64,000 nt of DNA. It comes from Pleurocapsa sp. FMAR1 (GTDB lineage: Bacteria; Cyanobacteriota; Cyanobacteriia; Cyanobacteriales; Xenococcaceae). Of this stretch, positions 54,879 through 64,000 are shown one piece after another. The notes beneath the pieces are model-generated. The model saw only the letters and a list, made by a program, of their open reading frames with translations. It was not told the DNA's origin and made no database searches. Position 1 is the stretch's first letter. Each line of letters begins with the position of its first letter. The translations under genes were made by a program, and so were the position numbers. The stretch spans positions 2,232,001 through 2,296,000 of the forward strand of contig NZ_OY762512.1 in the NCBI RefSeq assembly GCF_963665995.1, in the 5' to 3' direction.

Positions 54879-54937
54879 ATCATAAATTTAAAACTTATGG
54901 TTTAACTGAAAATACGTTTAAAGTTTCATAATAAAAA

Positions 54938-54966
54938 ATGCAAAGCAGAAAAAACCGCTTTGCACT
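54938..54966 (-). terminator. Hairpin terminator downstream of ugd
   Basis: An 8-bp stem (TGCAAAGC with GCTTTGCA) around a ~10-nt loop stands about 50 bp past the stop of the UDP-glucose dehydrogenase gene. The loop strand carries a T-run when read on the minus strand. Confidence 0.55.
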
Positions 54967-55013
54967 GTTAATAAAATATATGAGTTAAACGACCAACCTT
55001 ATTTGTTCAATGT

Positions 55014-56360
55014 TTATCTACCCATGCCAATGTAGCGCATACCAGCAGCTTGAATAGCTTCGCGATCTAAGAAATTTCGTCCATCAATTATTAGAGGATT
55101 GTTCATTAACTTGACTATTTTAGTAAAGTCTAGCTTGAGAAATTCTTTCCAGTCGGTAACTAAGACCAAAGCATCACAACAGTCTGCCAGCATTTCGGCA
55201 TTGCCTTCAATTCTTACATTTGAAAGACCATGACTCAAGCCTGATTGAGAGACAATAGGATCGTAGGCTTTGACTCTTGCACCAAGACGATTGAGTTGCT
55301 CAATTAAGTCTAGTGCAGGGGCATCTCTCATGTCGTCGGTGTCTGGCTTGAAGGTCAAACCTAATAAACCAATGGTTTTACCCTTGAGAATTTTTAGCTC
55401 ATTTTGTAGCTTCTCTAAAGCTAGCAAGCGTTGACGCTGGTTAACGTTGATAGCTGCTTTCAGCAGTTCGGATTCATAACCATAGTCATCAGCAGTGTGA
55501 ACCAAAGCGGACACATCTTTGGGGAAACAAGAGCCACCCCAACCAATACCCGCACTCAAAAATTTACCGCCGATGCGTGAGTCTAAACCAATTCCCGCAG
55601 CAACTTGAGTTACGTCGGCACCAACGCGATCGCATATATTGGCTACTTCGTTGATAAAGCTAATTTTAGTTGCCAAAAAAGAGTTGGCAGCATACTTAAT
55701 CATTTCGGCTGAACTCAAGTCCGTGACTACGACTGGTACAGGAGAGGCGGACTTATCTATAGCATACTCTCTAGTAACTAAGGGACTATAAAGTTCCTGC
55801 ATCATCGAAATTGCCTTATCACTATTACCACCTAAGACAATGCGATCGGGGTTGAAAGTATCATATACTGCTGAACCTTCACGTAAAAATTCAGGATTGC
55901 TAACCACATCAAAAACTGGTTCTACATTGCTACCAGCTTCTTTATTGCCATCTAATACCAGCATTCTTACCCAGTCACCAGAGCCAATTGGCACGGTTGA
56001 CTTGTTGACAATTACTTTATATTCACCTTGCAAATGAGTCCCAATACCCCGCGCTACGGCCTCTACATAGCGAGTGTCACTTTCTCCTGTAGGTAGGGGT
56101 GGTGTACCGACAGCTATGTAAAGGATCTCTCCGTGGCTTACACCTTTTGCCAAATCAGAAGTAAAAATTAACTTTCCAGATTCAGACGAAGACTTCATTA
56201 GTTCAGACAAACCTGGCTCATAAATAGGTGATTGTCCAGCCTGCATCAACTTAACTTTTTCTTCGTTGTTATCGACACAGATTACATCGTGTCCGATATG
56301 AGACAAACATACACCCGTAACCAAACCGACATATCCCGTACCAATAACGCAAACACGCAT
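55014..56360 (-). CDS. ugd: UDP-glucose 6-dehydrogenase
   Basis: The N-terminal NAD motif is VIGTGYVGLVTGVCLSHIGH, and the catalytic cysteine is in GWGGSCFPKDVSALV. The length of 448 residues is standard. It oxidises UDP-glucose twice to UDP-glucuronate. The next upstream gene on the same strand, 116 bp away, is the UDP-glucuronate decarboxylase, so the pair makes UDP-xylose and UDP-glucuronate for glycans. Confidence 0.95.
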   Translation of the reverse strand: MRVCVIGTGYVGLVTGVCLSHIGHDVICVDNNEEKVKLMQAGQSPIYEPGLSELMKSSSESGKLIFTSDLAKGVSHGEILYIAVGTPPLPTGESDTRYVEAVARGIGTHLQGEYKVIVNKSTVPIGSGDWVRMLVLDGNKEAGSNVEPVFDVVSNPEFLREGSAVYDTFNPDRIVLGGNSDKAISMMQELYSPLVTREYAIDKSASPVPVVVTDLSSAEMIKYAANSFLATKISFINEVANICDRVGADVTQVAAGIGLDSRIGGKFLSAGIGWGGSCFPKDVSALVHTADDYGYESELLKAAINVNQRQRLLALEKLQNELKILKGKTIGLLGLTFKPDTDDMRDAPALDLIEQLNRLGARVKAYDPIVSQSGLSHGLSNVRIEGNAEMLADCCDALVLVTDWKEFLKLDFTKIVKLMNNPLIIDGRNFLDREAIQAAGMRYIGMGR

Positions 56361-56476
56361 AGAACTTATTAACCTCTTGTATTATTTACTGAAATTTTTT
56401 TGATGTGCATTAATAGAAATTAAAATCAAAAACTCGAAAGTAAGGATATATATTACTTCTCTTTTACCAATTTTGT

Positions 56477-57415
56477 CTAAGCTTCTCCACTGGCGATTCG
56501 AGAACGAAAGTCTTCAATAGTCATTTTCAGTCCCTCTTCTAGGTCAATAGTAGGTTTCCAACCTAAAAGATTTTTAGCCTTGGTGATATCAGGTTGTCTT
56601 TGCAAAGGATCATCTTGAGGAAGTGGCTCAAAAGTTAATTCCGCATCAGGATTAACCATTTTTTGAATAGTTTCAGCTAGTTGCAGGATCGTATATTCTC
56701 CAGGGTTACCAATGTTAATTGGTCCAATGTGTTCACCGTTCATCAACCGCATCATACCTTCAATGAGATCGGCAACATAGCAAAAGCTGCGGGTTTGTGA
56801 ACCATCGCCATAAACAGTTAAAGGTATGCCTTTGAGAGCTTGAACAATAAAGTTACTGACTACACGACCATCGTTTTCAAACATCCTCGGCCCATAAGTA
56901 TTAAAAATACGCATTACCCGCACGTCTACGTTATTTTGACGATGATAATCAAATGCTAAAGTCTCAGCTACCCGCTTGCCTTCATCATAACAACTGCGAA
57001 TACCAATAGGATTTACGTTACCGCGATATTCTTCGGGTTGAGGATGCACATCAGGATCGCCATACACTTCTGAAGTAGAAGCTAGTAAAAACCTAGCATT
57101 AACCCGCTTGGCTAAACCGAGCATATTTAATGTTCCCAACACATTGGTTTTGATGGTTTTGACGGGATTGTATTGATAGTGAACTGGGGAAGCAGGACAG
57201 GCAAGATGATAGATTTGATCTACCTCTAAAGAAATTGGCTCGGTAATATCATGACGAATCAACTCAAAATAAGGATTGTCTAGCCAATGCCTAATGTTAC
57301 GTTTATGACCAGTAAAAAAATTATCTAGACAGATTACATCATGACCTTGCTTCATCAAGCGATCGATTAGATGGGAACCAAGGAAACCAGCACCACCAGT
57401 TACTAATACTCTCAT
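56477..57415 (-). CDS. UDP-glucuronate decarboxylase (UDP-xylose synthase)
   Basis: An extended SDR enzyme with [16 protein letters not shown] for NAD and the catalytic Tyr-x3-Lys in [30 protein letters not shown] and [16 protein letters not shown] are typical for UXS. It turns UDP-glucuronate into UDP-xylose. It is encoded just upstream of ugd. The 312-residue length matches the bacterial soluble form without the plant membrane anchor. Confidence 0.93.
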   Translation of the reverse strand: MRVLVTGGAGFLGSHLIDRLMKQGHDVICLDNFFTGHKRNIRHWLDNPYFELIRHDITEPISLEVDQIYHLACPASPVHYQYNPVKTIKTNVLGTLNMLGLAKRVNARFLLASTSEVYGDPDVHPQPEEYRGNVNPIGIRSCYDEGKRVAETLAFDYHRQNNVDVRVMRIFNTYGPRMFENDGRVVSNFIVQALKGIPLTVYGDGSQTRSFCYVADLIEGMMRLMNGEHIGPINIGNPGEYTILQLAETIQKMVNPDAELTFEPLPQDDPLQRQPDITKAKNLLGWKPTIDLEEGLKMTIEDFRSRIASGEA

Positions 57416-57519
57416 GTAACTATTTTTTACTTTTTACTATTGTCAGATAACAATACTAAACTAACCTTGGCATATTTGGGATACTTGAGTTTGTTTGTAA
57501 AATTGAAACAAGATATACT

Positions 57520-58665
57520 TCATAAATATTTATAGACAGTATTTCTTTCTTGGTAGCGACGATTTAGAGTTGCGATCGCCTGTTGTAAATTCTCTACTGA
57601 CATATAGGTGCCTCCTTGCGCCCCTGCCATGGTGGTAATATGTTCTTCCATTAAGGTTCCACCAATATCGTTACAGCCACACTCCAGGGCTTTTTGCGCT
57701 CCTTTTAGACCAATTTTTACCCAGCTTGGTTGGTGATTGGGTATCCAGTTACCTAAGAAGATGCGGGCAACGGCAGTTAAATGCAATACTTCTGCTACAT
57801 CTGGCTGATCTCTACCGACGCGACTACGAATAGGGGCAGGGGCTTCTTGCCCGACAAAAGGTAGAATAATAAACTCGGTGATTTTGGCTGGATAATTATT
57901 AGCAACGGCAGTTTGCTGGAGCGATCGCAATTTTGCCAGATGTTCTATTTGCTGTTGTTTGGTTTCAATATGACCCGATAGCATCGTACTAGTAGTAGGT
58001 ATGCCCAAACGATGAGCTAAACCAATTATCTCCAGCCAAGTCGCACTATTAATCTTTTCAGGACAAATAACATTTCTTACTTTATCGTCGAGTATTTCGG
58101 CTGCTGTGCCAGGCATTGAACCTAAACCAGCTTCTTTTAAAGCTAACAGCACTTTTTCATAGCTAATGCCGTCTTCTCTAGCAATAAACTGGATTTCTTG
58201 GGGAGAAAAGGCATGAAGATGTAACTGGGGAAATTTATTTTTAATTTCCTTAACAAGATTGAGATAGTAAGCTAAAGACTCGCCGTTTATTTTTGCCTGA
58301 AGATTTAAACCCCCCTGCATACAGATTTCTGTTGCGCCAATTTCGACTGCTTCTGTTGCTTTAGAAATGATTTGAGAACTATCAAGCCAAAATGATCCCG
58401 CTTCATCAGCATCCCGACGAAAAGCGCAAAAACTACAGTGCTGTTCACAGATATTGGTAAAGTTAATATTGCGATTAACTACATAGGTTATGGTATCTCC
58501 TACCTGCTTTTGTCTGAGATTGTTGGCAGTTGTGGCGATCGCACTTTTAACTTCCGAATCTTGTTGAAGCAGATAAATTCCCTCTTCTACCGAAATATCT
58601 TCCCCTTTTTCTGCCCGTTCTAAAATACCTGTAACTGTGCTTATATCCTGAACTTGATAAACCAC
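57520..58665 (-). CDS. cofH: FO synthase subunit 2, CofH
   Basis: The radical SAM motif [10 protein letters not shown] has Cys73, Cys77 and Cys80. [29 protein letters not shown] and [12 protein letters not shown] match CofH. With CofG it makes 8-hydroxy-5-deazaflavin (FO) from tyrosine and a flavin precursor. Cyanobacteria use FO as the antenna of their DNA photolyase. cofG is not nearby. Confidence 0.93.
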   Translation of the reverse strand: MVYQVQDISTVTGILERAEKGEDISVEEGIYLLQQDSEVKSAIATTANNLRQKQVGDTITYVVNRNINFTNICEQHCSFCAFRRDADEAGSFWLDSSQIISKATEAVEIGATEICMQGGLNLQAKINGESLAYYLNLVKEIKNKFPQLHLHAFSPQEIQFIAREDGISYEKVLLALKEAGLGSMPGTAAEILDDKVRNVICPEKINSATWLEIIGLAHRLGIPTTSTMLSGHIETKQQQIEHLAKLRSLQQTAVANNYPAKITEFIILPFVGQEAPAPIRSRVGRDQPDVAEVLHLTAVARIFLGNWIPNHQPSWVKIGLKGAQKALECGCNDIGGTLMEEHITTMAGAQGGTYMSVENLQQAIATLNRRYQERNTVYKYL

Positions 58666-58733
58666 TTATATTAATTAAGATCTCAAAATATTACTTTCTC
58701 CTATGGTCATTATATTGGAAAGACTATTATTGT

Positions 58734-59279
58734 ATGTATAAATTTGCTCCTGCTGCTGACGAAGAATCGATAGTATTTGGTGCTGCAAGACCTAAATACA
58801 CGCAAGAGTCTATTGAGCAGTGGATTGAGTTTATGCGAAAAAAGGAGATTAAAAAAGTTTGTTGTTTGCTGGAGCAAAATCGCCTCAATCGTTACCCAAT
58901 AGACTTATTAAAAACCTATAGTCAGAATTTTACTCAAGAATGTGTATTATGGCAGCCAGTTAAAGATTTTCAGATTCCTTCATCAAAAATATTAATCGAG
59001 CGCATTATTCCCTTTCTGATTTCAGCAGACAAACAAAATCAAAAAATAGTAGTTCATTGTTCTGGAGGGGTTGGCAGGACTGGAATAGTCTTGGCTTGTT
59101 GGTTAATCAGTCAGCGCGAGTTTTCTAATCAAGAAGCCATATCTAGCGTCAAGCAAAATAAAAGAAATCCTCATGAAGCACTAATTGCTGCCTTATTCAG
59201 ATGTCAAAATCCCGCTCAAGTTAAACAACAGCTAGATTATCTTTTTAATGATTGTCGCCACGCCTTTGAACAATATTAA
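58734..59279 (+). CDS. Dual-specificity protein phosphatase-like protein
   Basis: The cysteine-phosphatase loop VVHCSGGVGRTGIVLACWL (Cys near residue 108) is intact. The 181-residue protein matches the DSP fold with an Asp-bearing region before it (PVKDFQIPSS). It should dephosphorylate Tyr, Ser or Thr residues or a phosphorylated small molecule. It overlaps the end of petJ on the other strand by 4 bp. Confidence 0.87.
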   Translation: MYKFAPAADEESIVFGAARPKYTQESIEQWIEFMRKKEIKKVCCLLEQNRLNRYPIDLLKTYSQNFTQECVLWQPVKDFQIPSSKILIERIIPFLISADKQNQKIVVHCSGGVGRTGIVLACWLISQREFSNQEAISSVKQNKRNPHEALIAALFRCQNPAQVKQQLDYLFNDCRHAFEQY

Positions 59280-59629
59280 TTTATTTGCTGCCAATTTTGT
59301 TCTGCCCTTTGAAGTACAAAAGCACTGACATCTGCTATTTGTTCGGGAGTTAACTTATCTCCATAAGCTGACATAATACCCTTACCATTAGTTACTATCG
59401 ATGCGATCGCCTCTTGACTATCCATTTTGTATTTATGGAGAGCTTTTGACTTTAGATTTTTGCCCCGTCGTACAATATTTCCTCCCTTGGCATGACACCC
59501 AGCACAGTTGGCTTTGAATACCTTTGCGCCACTATCAAGATTAGTAGTAACATCAGCCAAAACAGGAGAGCTAACGGAAGTAAATAAAGTAATTATAGCA
59601 ACGGCAATAATAGCGATTAATTTTTGCAA
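59276..59629 (-). CDS. petJ: Cytochrome c6
   Basis: A signal peptide (LIAIIAVAIITLFTSVSSPV LA, split by a space) precedes a class I cytochrome c with the heme motif CAGCH (Cys42, Cys45, His46) and the distal Met86 in GIMSAYGDKL. Cytochrome c6 carries electrons from cytochrome b6f to photosystem I in the lumen, replacing plastocyanin when copper is low. The region KGGNIVRRGKNLK is basic; low-potential relatives (c6B/c6C) also exist, so the exact subtype is open. Confidence 0.88.
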   Translation of the reverse strand: MQKLIAIIAVAIITLFTSVSSPVLADVTTNLDSGAKVFKANCAGCHAKGGNIVRRGKNLKSKALHKYKMDSQEAIASIVTNGKGIMSAYGDKLTPEQIADVSAFVLQRAEQNWQQIN

Positions 59630-59699
59630 AATAGATAGTCTCTTTTTAAATTAGTTAAAGAAGAATAGAGTAAAGGGCTTCGCCCTAGCTATTAGTTTT

Positions 59700-59730
59700 A
59701 ATCAGACAAGATATTAAACCTTGCCTGATT
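59700..59730 (-). terminator. Hairpin terminator downstream of the E2 gene
   Basis: AATCAG-A-CAAG pairs with CTTG-C-CTGATT around a 9-nt loop, with one mismatch. It lies ~85 bp past the stop of the E2 gene. Confidence 0.55.
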
Positions 59731-59815
59731 GCAGACATCTTATAGACAATGATGTTATAAACCCGTTTAGCTTAGAGCTTAGAGCTTATAGCTTTTCGAT
59801 AAAATTCCCAGCATC

Positions 59816-61153
59816 TTAAAGCGTCAAAGACTGAGCATCAGTCTCAATCAAAGTTGCTAAATCTTTTAAGAAAGCTGCTGCTTGTGCGCCATAAATAATA
59901 CGGTGGTCAGAAGTGATATTAACCTTCATCTGACGTTTGACACCCATCATGCCTGAATCATCAGCAACTAGCTGAGGTTTTGAACCACCAACGGCTAAAA
60001 TTGAACCTTGTCCTGGAGGTAAAATGGCATCAAAATTATCTACTCCAAACATTCCTAAGTTAGAGAGAGTAAATGTACCAGTACTATATTCTTCGGGCTT
60101 AAGCTGCTTAGATCTAGAGCGGTTTACTAAGTCTTTCCAGGTGCGAGATAGAGAATAAATATCCATTTGATCCGCATTACGCAATACAGGAGTAATTAAA
60201 CCACCATCGGGCATTGCTACCGCTACTGCCACGTTAATTTGGGAATTATAGCTAATCGCATCTTGAGTGTAGCTAGCATTAACTTCTGGATGCTTTTGCA
60301 GGGTAACGGCGATCGCTTTTGCCAACAATGCCGTCATAGTCACACCTTTGGGCTTAATTTGCTTATAAAGCCGATCTAAAGCATCAGTGGTGATGGTATA
60401 TGCCACATGAAAAATAGGCACCTGTAAACTTGCCATCATGTTTTGTACCACTGCTTTTTGCAAAGTATTAAGAGGTACAGTTTCGCCAGAGCCAGCATTT
60501 ACAGCAGGAGCAGGAGCAGGAGCAGGAGCAGTAACTGGTTGGACAGCAGCAGCCACTACCGCAGGAGCAGCGTTAGCAGTAGCCATAGGAGCAACACCAA
60601 TGGGAGTTGCAGCAGGAGCAGTAACAGGTTTTCCTGATGCTTGTTCTACATCACCTGCGGTAATTCTGCCATAGGGACCACTTCCCTGAAGGGTTTCTAA
60701 GTCCACTCCTAGTTGTTTTGCTAATTTTTTAGCTCTGGGTGAAGCAACAGTCCTACCAGAGCCATTGCTACTACCGTTGCTTGGTGCGGTAGTGGTAGCA
60801 GTAGCCGTTTCTACGCTTGGAGGTGCGGTGACTGCTGTAGGTGCCGCTTGGGAGGGTGCGCTTGCGCCTCCTTGATGAGATGCAGCTTGCTTTTTAGCTT
60901 CTTCAATTTCTGCCTCAGTTTCGGCTATCAAAGCGATCGCACTACCTACAGGTGCTTCTTGTCCTGCTTCGACCATAATAACTGCCAGATAACCTTCATT
61001 AAAAGACTCTACGTCCATATCGGCTTTGTCCGACTCTACAACTAATACCGTTTCCCCTTTTTCTACCTTATCTCCAGCAGTTTTTGTCCACTCGACGATT
61101 TTACCTTCGGTCATGGTGGAACTAAGGGCGGGCATAAATATATCGTGAATCAT
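59816..61153 (-). CDS. odhB: Dihydrolipoamide acyltransferase (E2) of a 2-oxoacid dehydrogenase
   Basis: There are three E2 regions in 445 residues. The lipoyl domain (residues 1-78) has the lipoylated Lys43 in VVESDKADMDVE. A peripheral-subunit-binding domain lies near residues 136-172 (ASPRAKKLAKQLGVDLETLQ). The catalytic domain ends with the active His in SDHRIIYGAQAAAFL. The linkers are rich in Ala, Pro and Thr, and one is coded by GCAGGA-type hexamer repeats at about 60503-60530. In cyanobacteria this protein normally serves pyruvate dehydrogenase; the symbol follows the common genome naming. Confidence 0.92.
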   Translation of the reverse strand: MIHDIFMPALSSTMTEGKIVEWTKTAGDKVEKGETVLVVESDKADMDVESFNEGYLAVIMVEAGQEAPVGSAIALIAETEAEIEEAKKQAASHQGGASAPSQAAPTAVTAPPSVETATATTTAPSNGSSNGSGRTVASPRAKKLAKQLGVDLETLQGSGPYGRITAGDVEQASGKPVTAPAATPIGVAPMATANAAPAVVAAAVQPVTAPAPAPAPAVNAGSGETVPLNTLQKAVVQNMMASLQVPIFHVAYTITTDALDRLYKQIKPKGVTMTALLAKAIAVTLQKHPEVNASYTQDAISYNSQINVAVAVAMPDGGLITPVLRNADQMDIYSLSRTWKDLVNRSRSKQLKPEEYSTGTFTLSNLGMFGVDNFDAILPPGQGSILAVGGSKPQLVADDSGMMGVKRQMKVNITSDHRIIYGAQAAAFLKDLATLIETDAQSLTL

Positions 61154-61544
61154 GGTGTGGGATCTTTACTCTTATAGTTAATATATTGATAATTGAATTT
61201 AAAGACAACAGAATAGTTCTTCTTTACTTTGTAGCTATATTCTGCATTGATTACAACTTAAAGATGATAACATTTATCGCAATTTCATTCCTTGTAAGGT
61301 CTAGATTACTAGAGCCAAGACATACTCAAGCTGCTCTTCTTTGCCCACTCTCATTTACTATAAGTTAAAAAAAACAAAAGTCGTGTTTAGTTGACAATCA
61401 TTTTGGAAACTGGTTTTGATTGTCAGTTTTTCAAAAGCGATCGCTAATTAAAGGATGATGAATCAAATCTTTTCATAATCATTTTCTTTTCTCGCCTTTA
61501 TGGTACATTTAAAAAAAATGAGAAGATTATGAGATGGCTTAGGG
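61154..61544. promoter_or_regulatory. Divergent regulatory region with a 9-bp inverted repeat before mntH
   Basis: Between the E2 and Nramp genes, TGACAATCA (61392-61400) and TGATTGTCA (61417-61425) form an inverted repeat with a 16-nt gap, followed by a T-run. It could be an operator for a metal-responsive regulator or an attenuator ahead of the transporter. One HIP1 site is near 61437. No ORF is supported. Confidence 0.45.
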
Positions 61545-62861
61545 ATGATCCAAAAAGAACGAACTGTTTCTTTACCAGAAGTACACCGCACGATTAAGGT
61601 GCCAGAACGAGGTGGTTTCTGGCGTAAGATGCTTGCTTATGGAGGGCCTGGATACCTCGTTGCCGTAGGTTACATGGATCCTGGTAACTGGGCAACTGAC
61701 TTAGCTGGTGGCGCCCAATTTGGCTATATGCTGCTGAGTGTTATCTTACTCTCTAACTTGATGGCGATCGTGTTGCAGGCGCTTTGTGTCAAGCTGGGGG
61801 TGGCAACGGGACGAGATTTGGCACAAGCCTGTCGGGACAATTACAGTGCGCCTGTCAGCTTTTTCCTGTGGATTTTATGTGAGATTGCGATCGCCGCTTG
61901 TGACTTAGCAGAGTTAGTCGGAAGTGCGATCGCCTTGGAACTCTTGTTTGGCATTCCCTTAGCTATAGGTGTTTGCATCACAGCTTTGGATGTCATAATG
62001 GTGCTGTTTTTGCAAGGTAAAGGCTTTCGCTACGTCGAAGCTTTAGTGATTACTATTATGACTGTGATTGGTGTTTGCTTCATCGTTGAATTAATCGTTT
62101 CTCGTCCTGATGTAGCCGATGTTCTCCAAGGCTTTATCCCTCAGTCAGAAGTGGTGCGAAACCCAACGGCACTTTACATCGCGATAGGAATTTTGGGGGC
62201 GACTGTCATGCCCCACAACCTTTATCTACATTCTTCGATTGTGCAAACGCGCGCTTGGCAAGAAACTCCTGAAAAAAAGCGTGAAGCCATCAAATTTGCC
62301 ACTATTGATTCAACCGTTGCCTTAACACTTGCTTTGTTTATTAACGCTGCTATTTTAATTTTATCGGCGGCAACTTTCCACTTTTCCAATCATCAAGATG
62401 TAGCAGAAATTCAAGATGCGTACAAGTTGCTGTCACCTGTGCTGGGATTTGCGCCTGCAAGTATCCTCTTTGCGATCGCCTTGCTGGCATCAGGACAAAA
62501 CTCGACCTTGACTGGAACTTTAGCTGGACAGATTGTAATGGAAGGGTTTTTGCAAATTCGACTTAGACCTTGGCTACGACGCTTGCTGACTCGTATGGTA
62601 GCGATTGTTCCAGCCCTTTTAACCATTTTATTTTTGGGAGAAGGTAGCACTACTAATTTGTTGGTTCTAAGTCAGGTAATTCTCAGTTTACAGCTTTCTT
62701 TTGCCGTGATTCCACTGGTAATGTTCACTAGCGATCGCCGTTTGATGGGAGAGTTTGTCAATCCTCGTTGGCTCAAAATTTTGGCTGGAGCAGTTGCTAC
62801 AATTATCGTCGGTTTGAATCTTTGGCTGCTATGGCAAACATTTCTGGAGTGGCTCAATTAA
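61545..62861 (+). CDS. mntH: Nramp divalent metal transporter (MntH type)
   Basis: The family motifs are present: [20 protein letters not shown] (metal-binding DPGN in helix 1) and [18 protein letters not shown] (MPH in helix 6), in an 11-helix protein of 438 residues. It should import Mn2+ or Fe2+ with protons. This is notable because many cyanobacteria use the Mnt ABC transporter for manganese. The gene has four or more HIP1 sites, so it is well adapted to the genome. Confidence 0.93.
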   Translation: MIQKERTVSLPEVHRTIKVPERGGFWRKMLAYGGPGYLVAVGYMDPGNWATDLAGGAQFGYMLLSVILLSNLMAIVLQALCVKLGVATGRDLAQACRDNYSAPVSFFLWILCEIAIAACDLAELVGSAIALELLFGIPLAIGVCITALDVIMVLFLQGKGFRYVEALVITIMTVIGVCFIVELIVSRPDVADVLQGFIPQSEVVRNPTALYIAIGILGATVMPHNLYLHSSIVQTRAWQETPEKKREAIKFATIDSTVALTLALFINAAILILSAATFHFSNHQDVAEIQDAYKLLSPVLGFAPASILFAIALLASGQNSTLTGTLAGQIVMEGFLQIRLRPWLRRLLTRMVAIVPALLTILFLGEGSTTNLLVLSQVILSLQLSFAVIPLVMFTSDRRLMGEFVNPRWLKILAGAVATIIVGLNLWLLWQTFLEWLN

Positions 62862-63056
62862 CAATGAACAACAGCATTTTATAATCAGAGATTGGCTGGA
62901 AAGCATTCCAAATTCTAGGAAGATTAATCGAACTTTGTAAATTGTCTTGATTACTATAACTTCTAAAGCAGGACACATAAAAGCGCAGCGTTCAGCGACA
63001 ACTAGAATTTCTAACAGTGAACCAAGATTCCAATTCCGTCCGTTGCAACGCAATTG
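62862..63056. other. Intergenic region, nothing recognised
   Basis: Convergent gap between mntH and the NERD gene. No hairpin or RNA gene is convincing. Confidence 0.3.
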
Positions 63057-63758
63057 TTAGCCGAGAAATTTCAAGAGTGATGTTAACTTAGATTTTTCAA
63101 CCACGTACACTTTGCGTAGCTTTTCAGAAGGTAGCGATACCTTAGCATCAGAAAATGCCAAAATCGGAGTCACAAAATTGAAGCCTTTTTGTTTTTTTAC
63201 CTGTAAAGCTTGTCTCATGGTTTGAGCAATAAAGTCCTTTTCAAACGGATATTTTGTTCTTCCCATACAGCGATATAATTGCTTCCCATCCGTTGTCACC
63301 TTACCTTTATGGGATTTGACATCGATTACATACGCTTTGTTTTGAGGAGAGATACATACAATATCAGCATCTCCCAGTTTGTTACCTAAGTACATACCAT
63401 ACTCAACTTGCCAACCTTCATGCTCTAGCTGAGATATTTCTTTGCCAATAGATTCTTCTCCTTCAGCACCTTGATCGGCATTATTAGCTTGCTTCCATAA
63501 AAAAACAGCATTTGTTGCTAATCCTAAAGCAATGACAATAAACGGCACATATAATATAGGCGACCAATTTAACGAAGACTGTGGTTGAGAAGAATTATTA
63601 GGGGAGAGTTGCCTCAGAAGTTTATCAAAAGTTTTGACCAGAAAAATTGGCAGAAAAAAGACGAATCCTGCCGAGGCGAACGAAGTGACTGCCTTCATTC
63701 GCCTTTTTAAAGCTAGTTTACGTATATTCTGCCCTGCTTGACGACCTAGTTTAGGCAT
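63057..63758 (-). CDS. NERD (nuclease-related) domain protein
   Basis: Two membrane segments (FASAGFVFFLPIFLVKTF and ILYVPFIVIALGLATNAVFL) precede a NERD domain with the nuclease-like pattern YGMYLGNKLGDADIVCIS and AYVIDVKSHKGKVTTDG (Asp and Asp-x-Lys). NERD is a distant member of the PD-(D/E)xK nuclease group; its activity in such membrane proteins is unproved. I chose the ATG at 63758 (MPKLGRQAGQNIRKLALKRR) over the upstream start at 63803 because the basic AGQN start is usual for the family. Confidence 0.78.
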   Translation of the reverse strand: MPKLGRQAGQNIRKLALKRRMKAVTSFASAGFVFFLPIFLVKTFDKLLRQLSPNNSSQPQSSLNWSPILYVPFIVIALGLATNAVFLWKQANNADQGAEGEESIGKEISQLEHEGWQVEYGMYLGNKLGDADIVCISPQNKAYVIDVKSHKGKVTTDGKQLYRCMGRTKYPFEKDFIAQTMRQALQVKKQKGFNFVTPILAFSDAKVSLPSEKLRKVYVVEKSKLTSLLKFLG

Positions 63759-63803
63759 AAGAACTGATGTTGTTGAAAGCAAAATTCTCTCAGGAAAACC
63801 CAA

Positions 63804-64000
63804 GGCGGTTTTGTAAGCTAGCTATTTATTAGACACAAACTCTTCTTAGATATTAACTCTACAATTTTCATTTTATATACTCTCTAGTATCACAAAGCGA
63901 TCGCCTGAAAGCCCATAGCCAATTCAAGTAAAGCAATTGATCGGATTACTCTTCTTTGAGAATTAAATTAATTTGTTTTTTTAGGATCGGTATTTCTTGC
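63804..64000. other. Window end, nothing recognised
   Basis: AT-rich upstream region of the NERD gene with one HIP1 site near 63897. No complete ORF is supported. Confidence 0.3.

Noticed and set aside
60438-60674. Two plus-strand ORFs over the E2 linker
   Set aside because: They are translations of the Ala/Pro-linker repeat on the wrong strand.
1-64000. Search for tRNA, rRNA, tmRNA, Yfr1 and known riboswitches
   Set aside because: No cloverleaf, conserved rRNA block or recognised riboswitch core was seen on reading; a covariance-model scan could not be run and would be needed to be certain.

Overview
The window is chromosomal DNA from a cyanobacterium. The HIP1 octamer GCGATCGC is scattered through most genes, and many genes are of cyanobacterial type: petJ cytochrome c6, an orange-carotenoid-protein-like helical carotenoid protein, an RRM RNA-binding protein, CofH, a TIGR03279-like radical SAM protein, DUF3288/DUF3318-like proteins and a CYP110-like P450. 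The AT-rich composition, heptamer (STRR-type) repeats and many large mosaic proteins would fit a large-genome lineage such as Pleurocapsales or Nostocales; that placement is inference.

Layout. 0-4 kb: a BON-type membrane protein cut by the window edge, a NurA-like nuclease, a YrdC/Sua5-type tRNA modification enzyme and LarC. 4-16.7 kb: a surface-glycan locus with an esterase-like/methyltransferase fusion, a 1731-residue TPR/GT2/GT4/GT4 protein, a sulfotransferase, a TPR/GT61 protein and a GT4 enzyme. 16.9-25.3 kb: a secreted FAD oxidoreductase, a P450, two tandem amidase paralogues with a divergent TetR regulator, and an aldo/keto reductase. 25.4-28.4 kb: RRM protein, Nei-type glycosylase, helical carotenoid protein and a chaC-type gene broken by a 23-bp insertion between two HIP1 octamers.

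28.4-33.4 kb is an accessory island without complete HIP1 sites. It holds a two-subunit restriction-modification system resembling Type IIB (BcgI) enzymes, whose nuclease-methylase gene is truncated near its 3' end by a GC-rich array of small hairpins. Next to it is a dead IS4-like element with both inverted repeats still recognisable, whose transposase interior is replaced by the same kind of hairpin array plus heptamer repeats. 33.4-47.8 kb: HtpX, a GNAT enzyme, small cyanobacterial proteins, the radical SAM/PDZ protein, a HIP1-free dynamin-like GTPase, UppP, a STAS-glycosylphosphotransferase fusion, a phosphoesterase, a Gfo/Idh/MocA dehydrogenase, a lone sugar ABC permease and a ferredoxin/metallo-beta-lactamase fusion.

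47.9-64 kb: a CDP-alcohol phosphatidyltransferase that looks like eukaryotic phosphatidylinositol synthase along its whole length (the most surprising gene here), a DnaJ/TPR membrane protein, MoxR, ArgG, DgkA, a HicAB pair whose toxin lacks a start codon, UDP-glucose dehydrogenase with UDP-xylose synthase, CofH, a dual-specificity phosphatase, cytochrome c6, a dihydrolipoyl acyltransferase (E2), an Nramp transporter and a NERD nuclease-like protein.

Several genes fit one theme, the building and export of a decorated and possibly sulfated extracellular polysaccharide: UDP-GlcA/UDP-Xyl supply (Ugd, UXS), lipid-carrier recycling (UppP), chain initiation (STAS-glycosylphosphotransferase), sugar modification (Gfo/Idh/MocA), glycosyltransferases and sulfotransferase. 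No tRNA, rRNA or CRISPR array was recognised. All family assignments are from reading the sequence and memory of the families; no database search was run.
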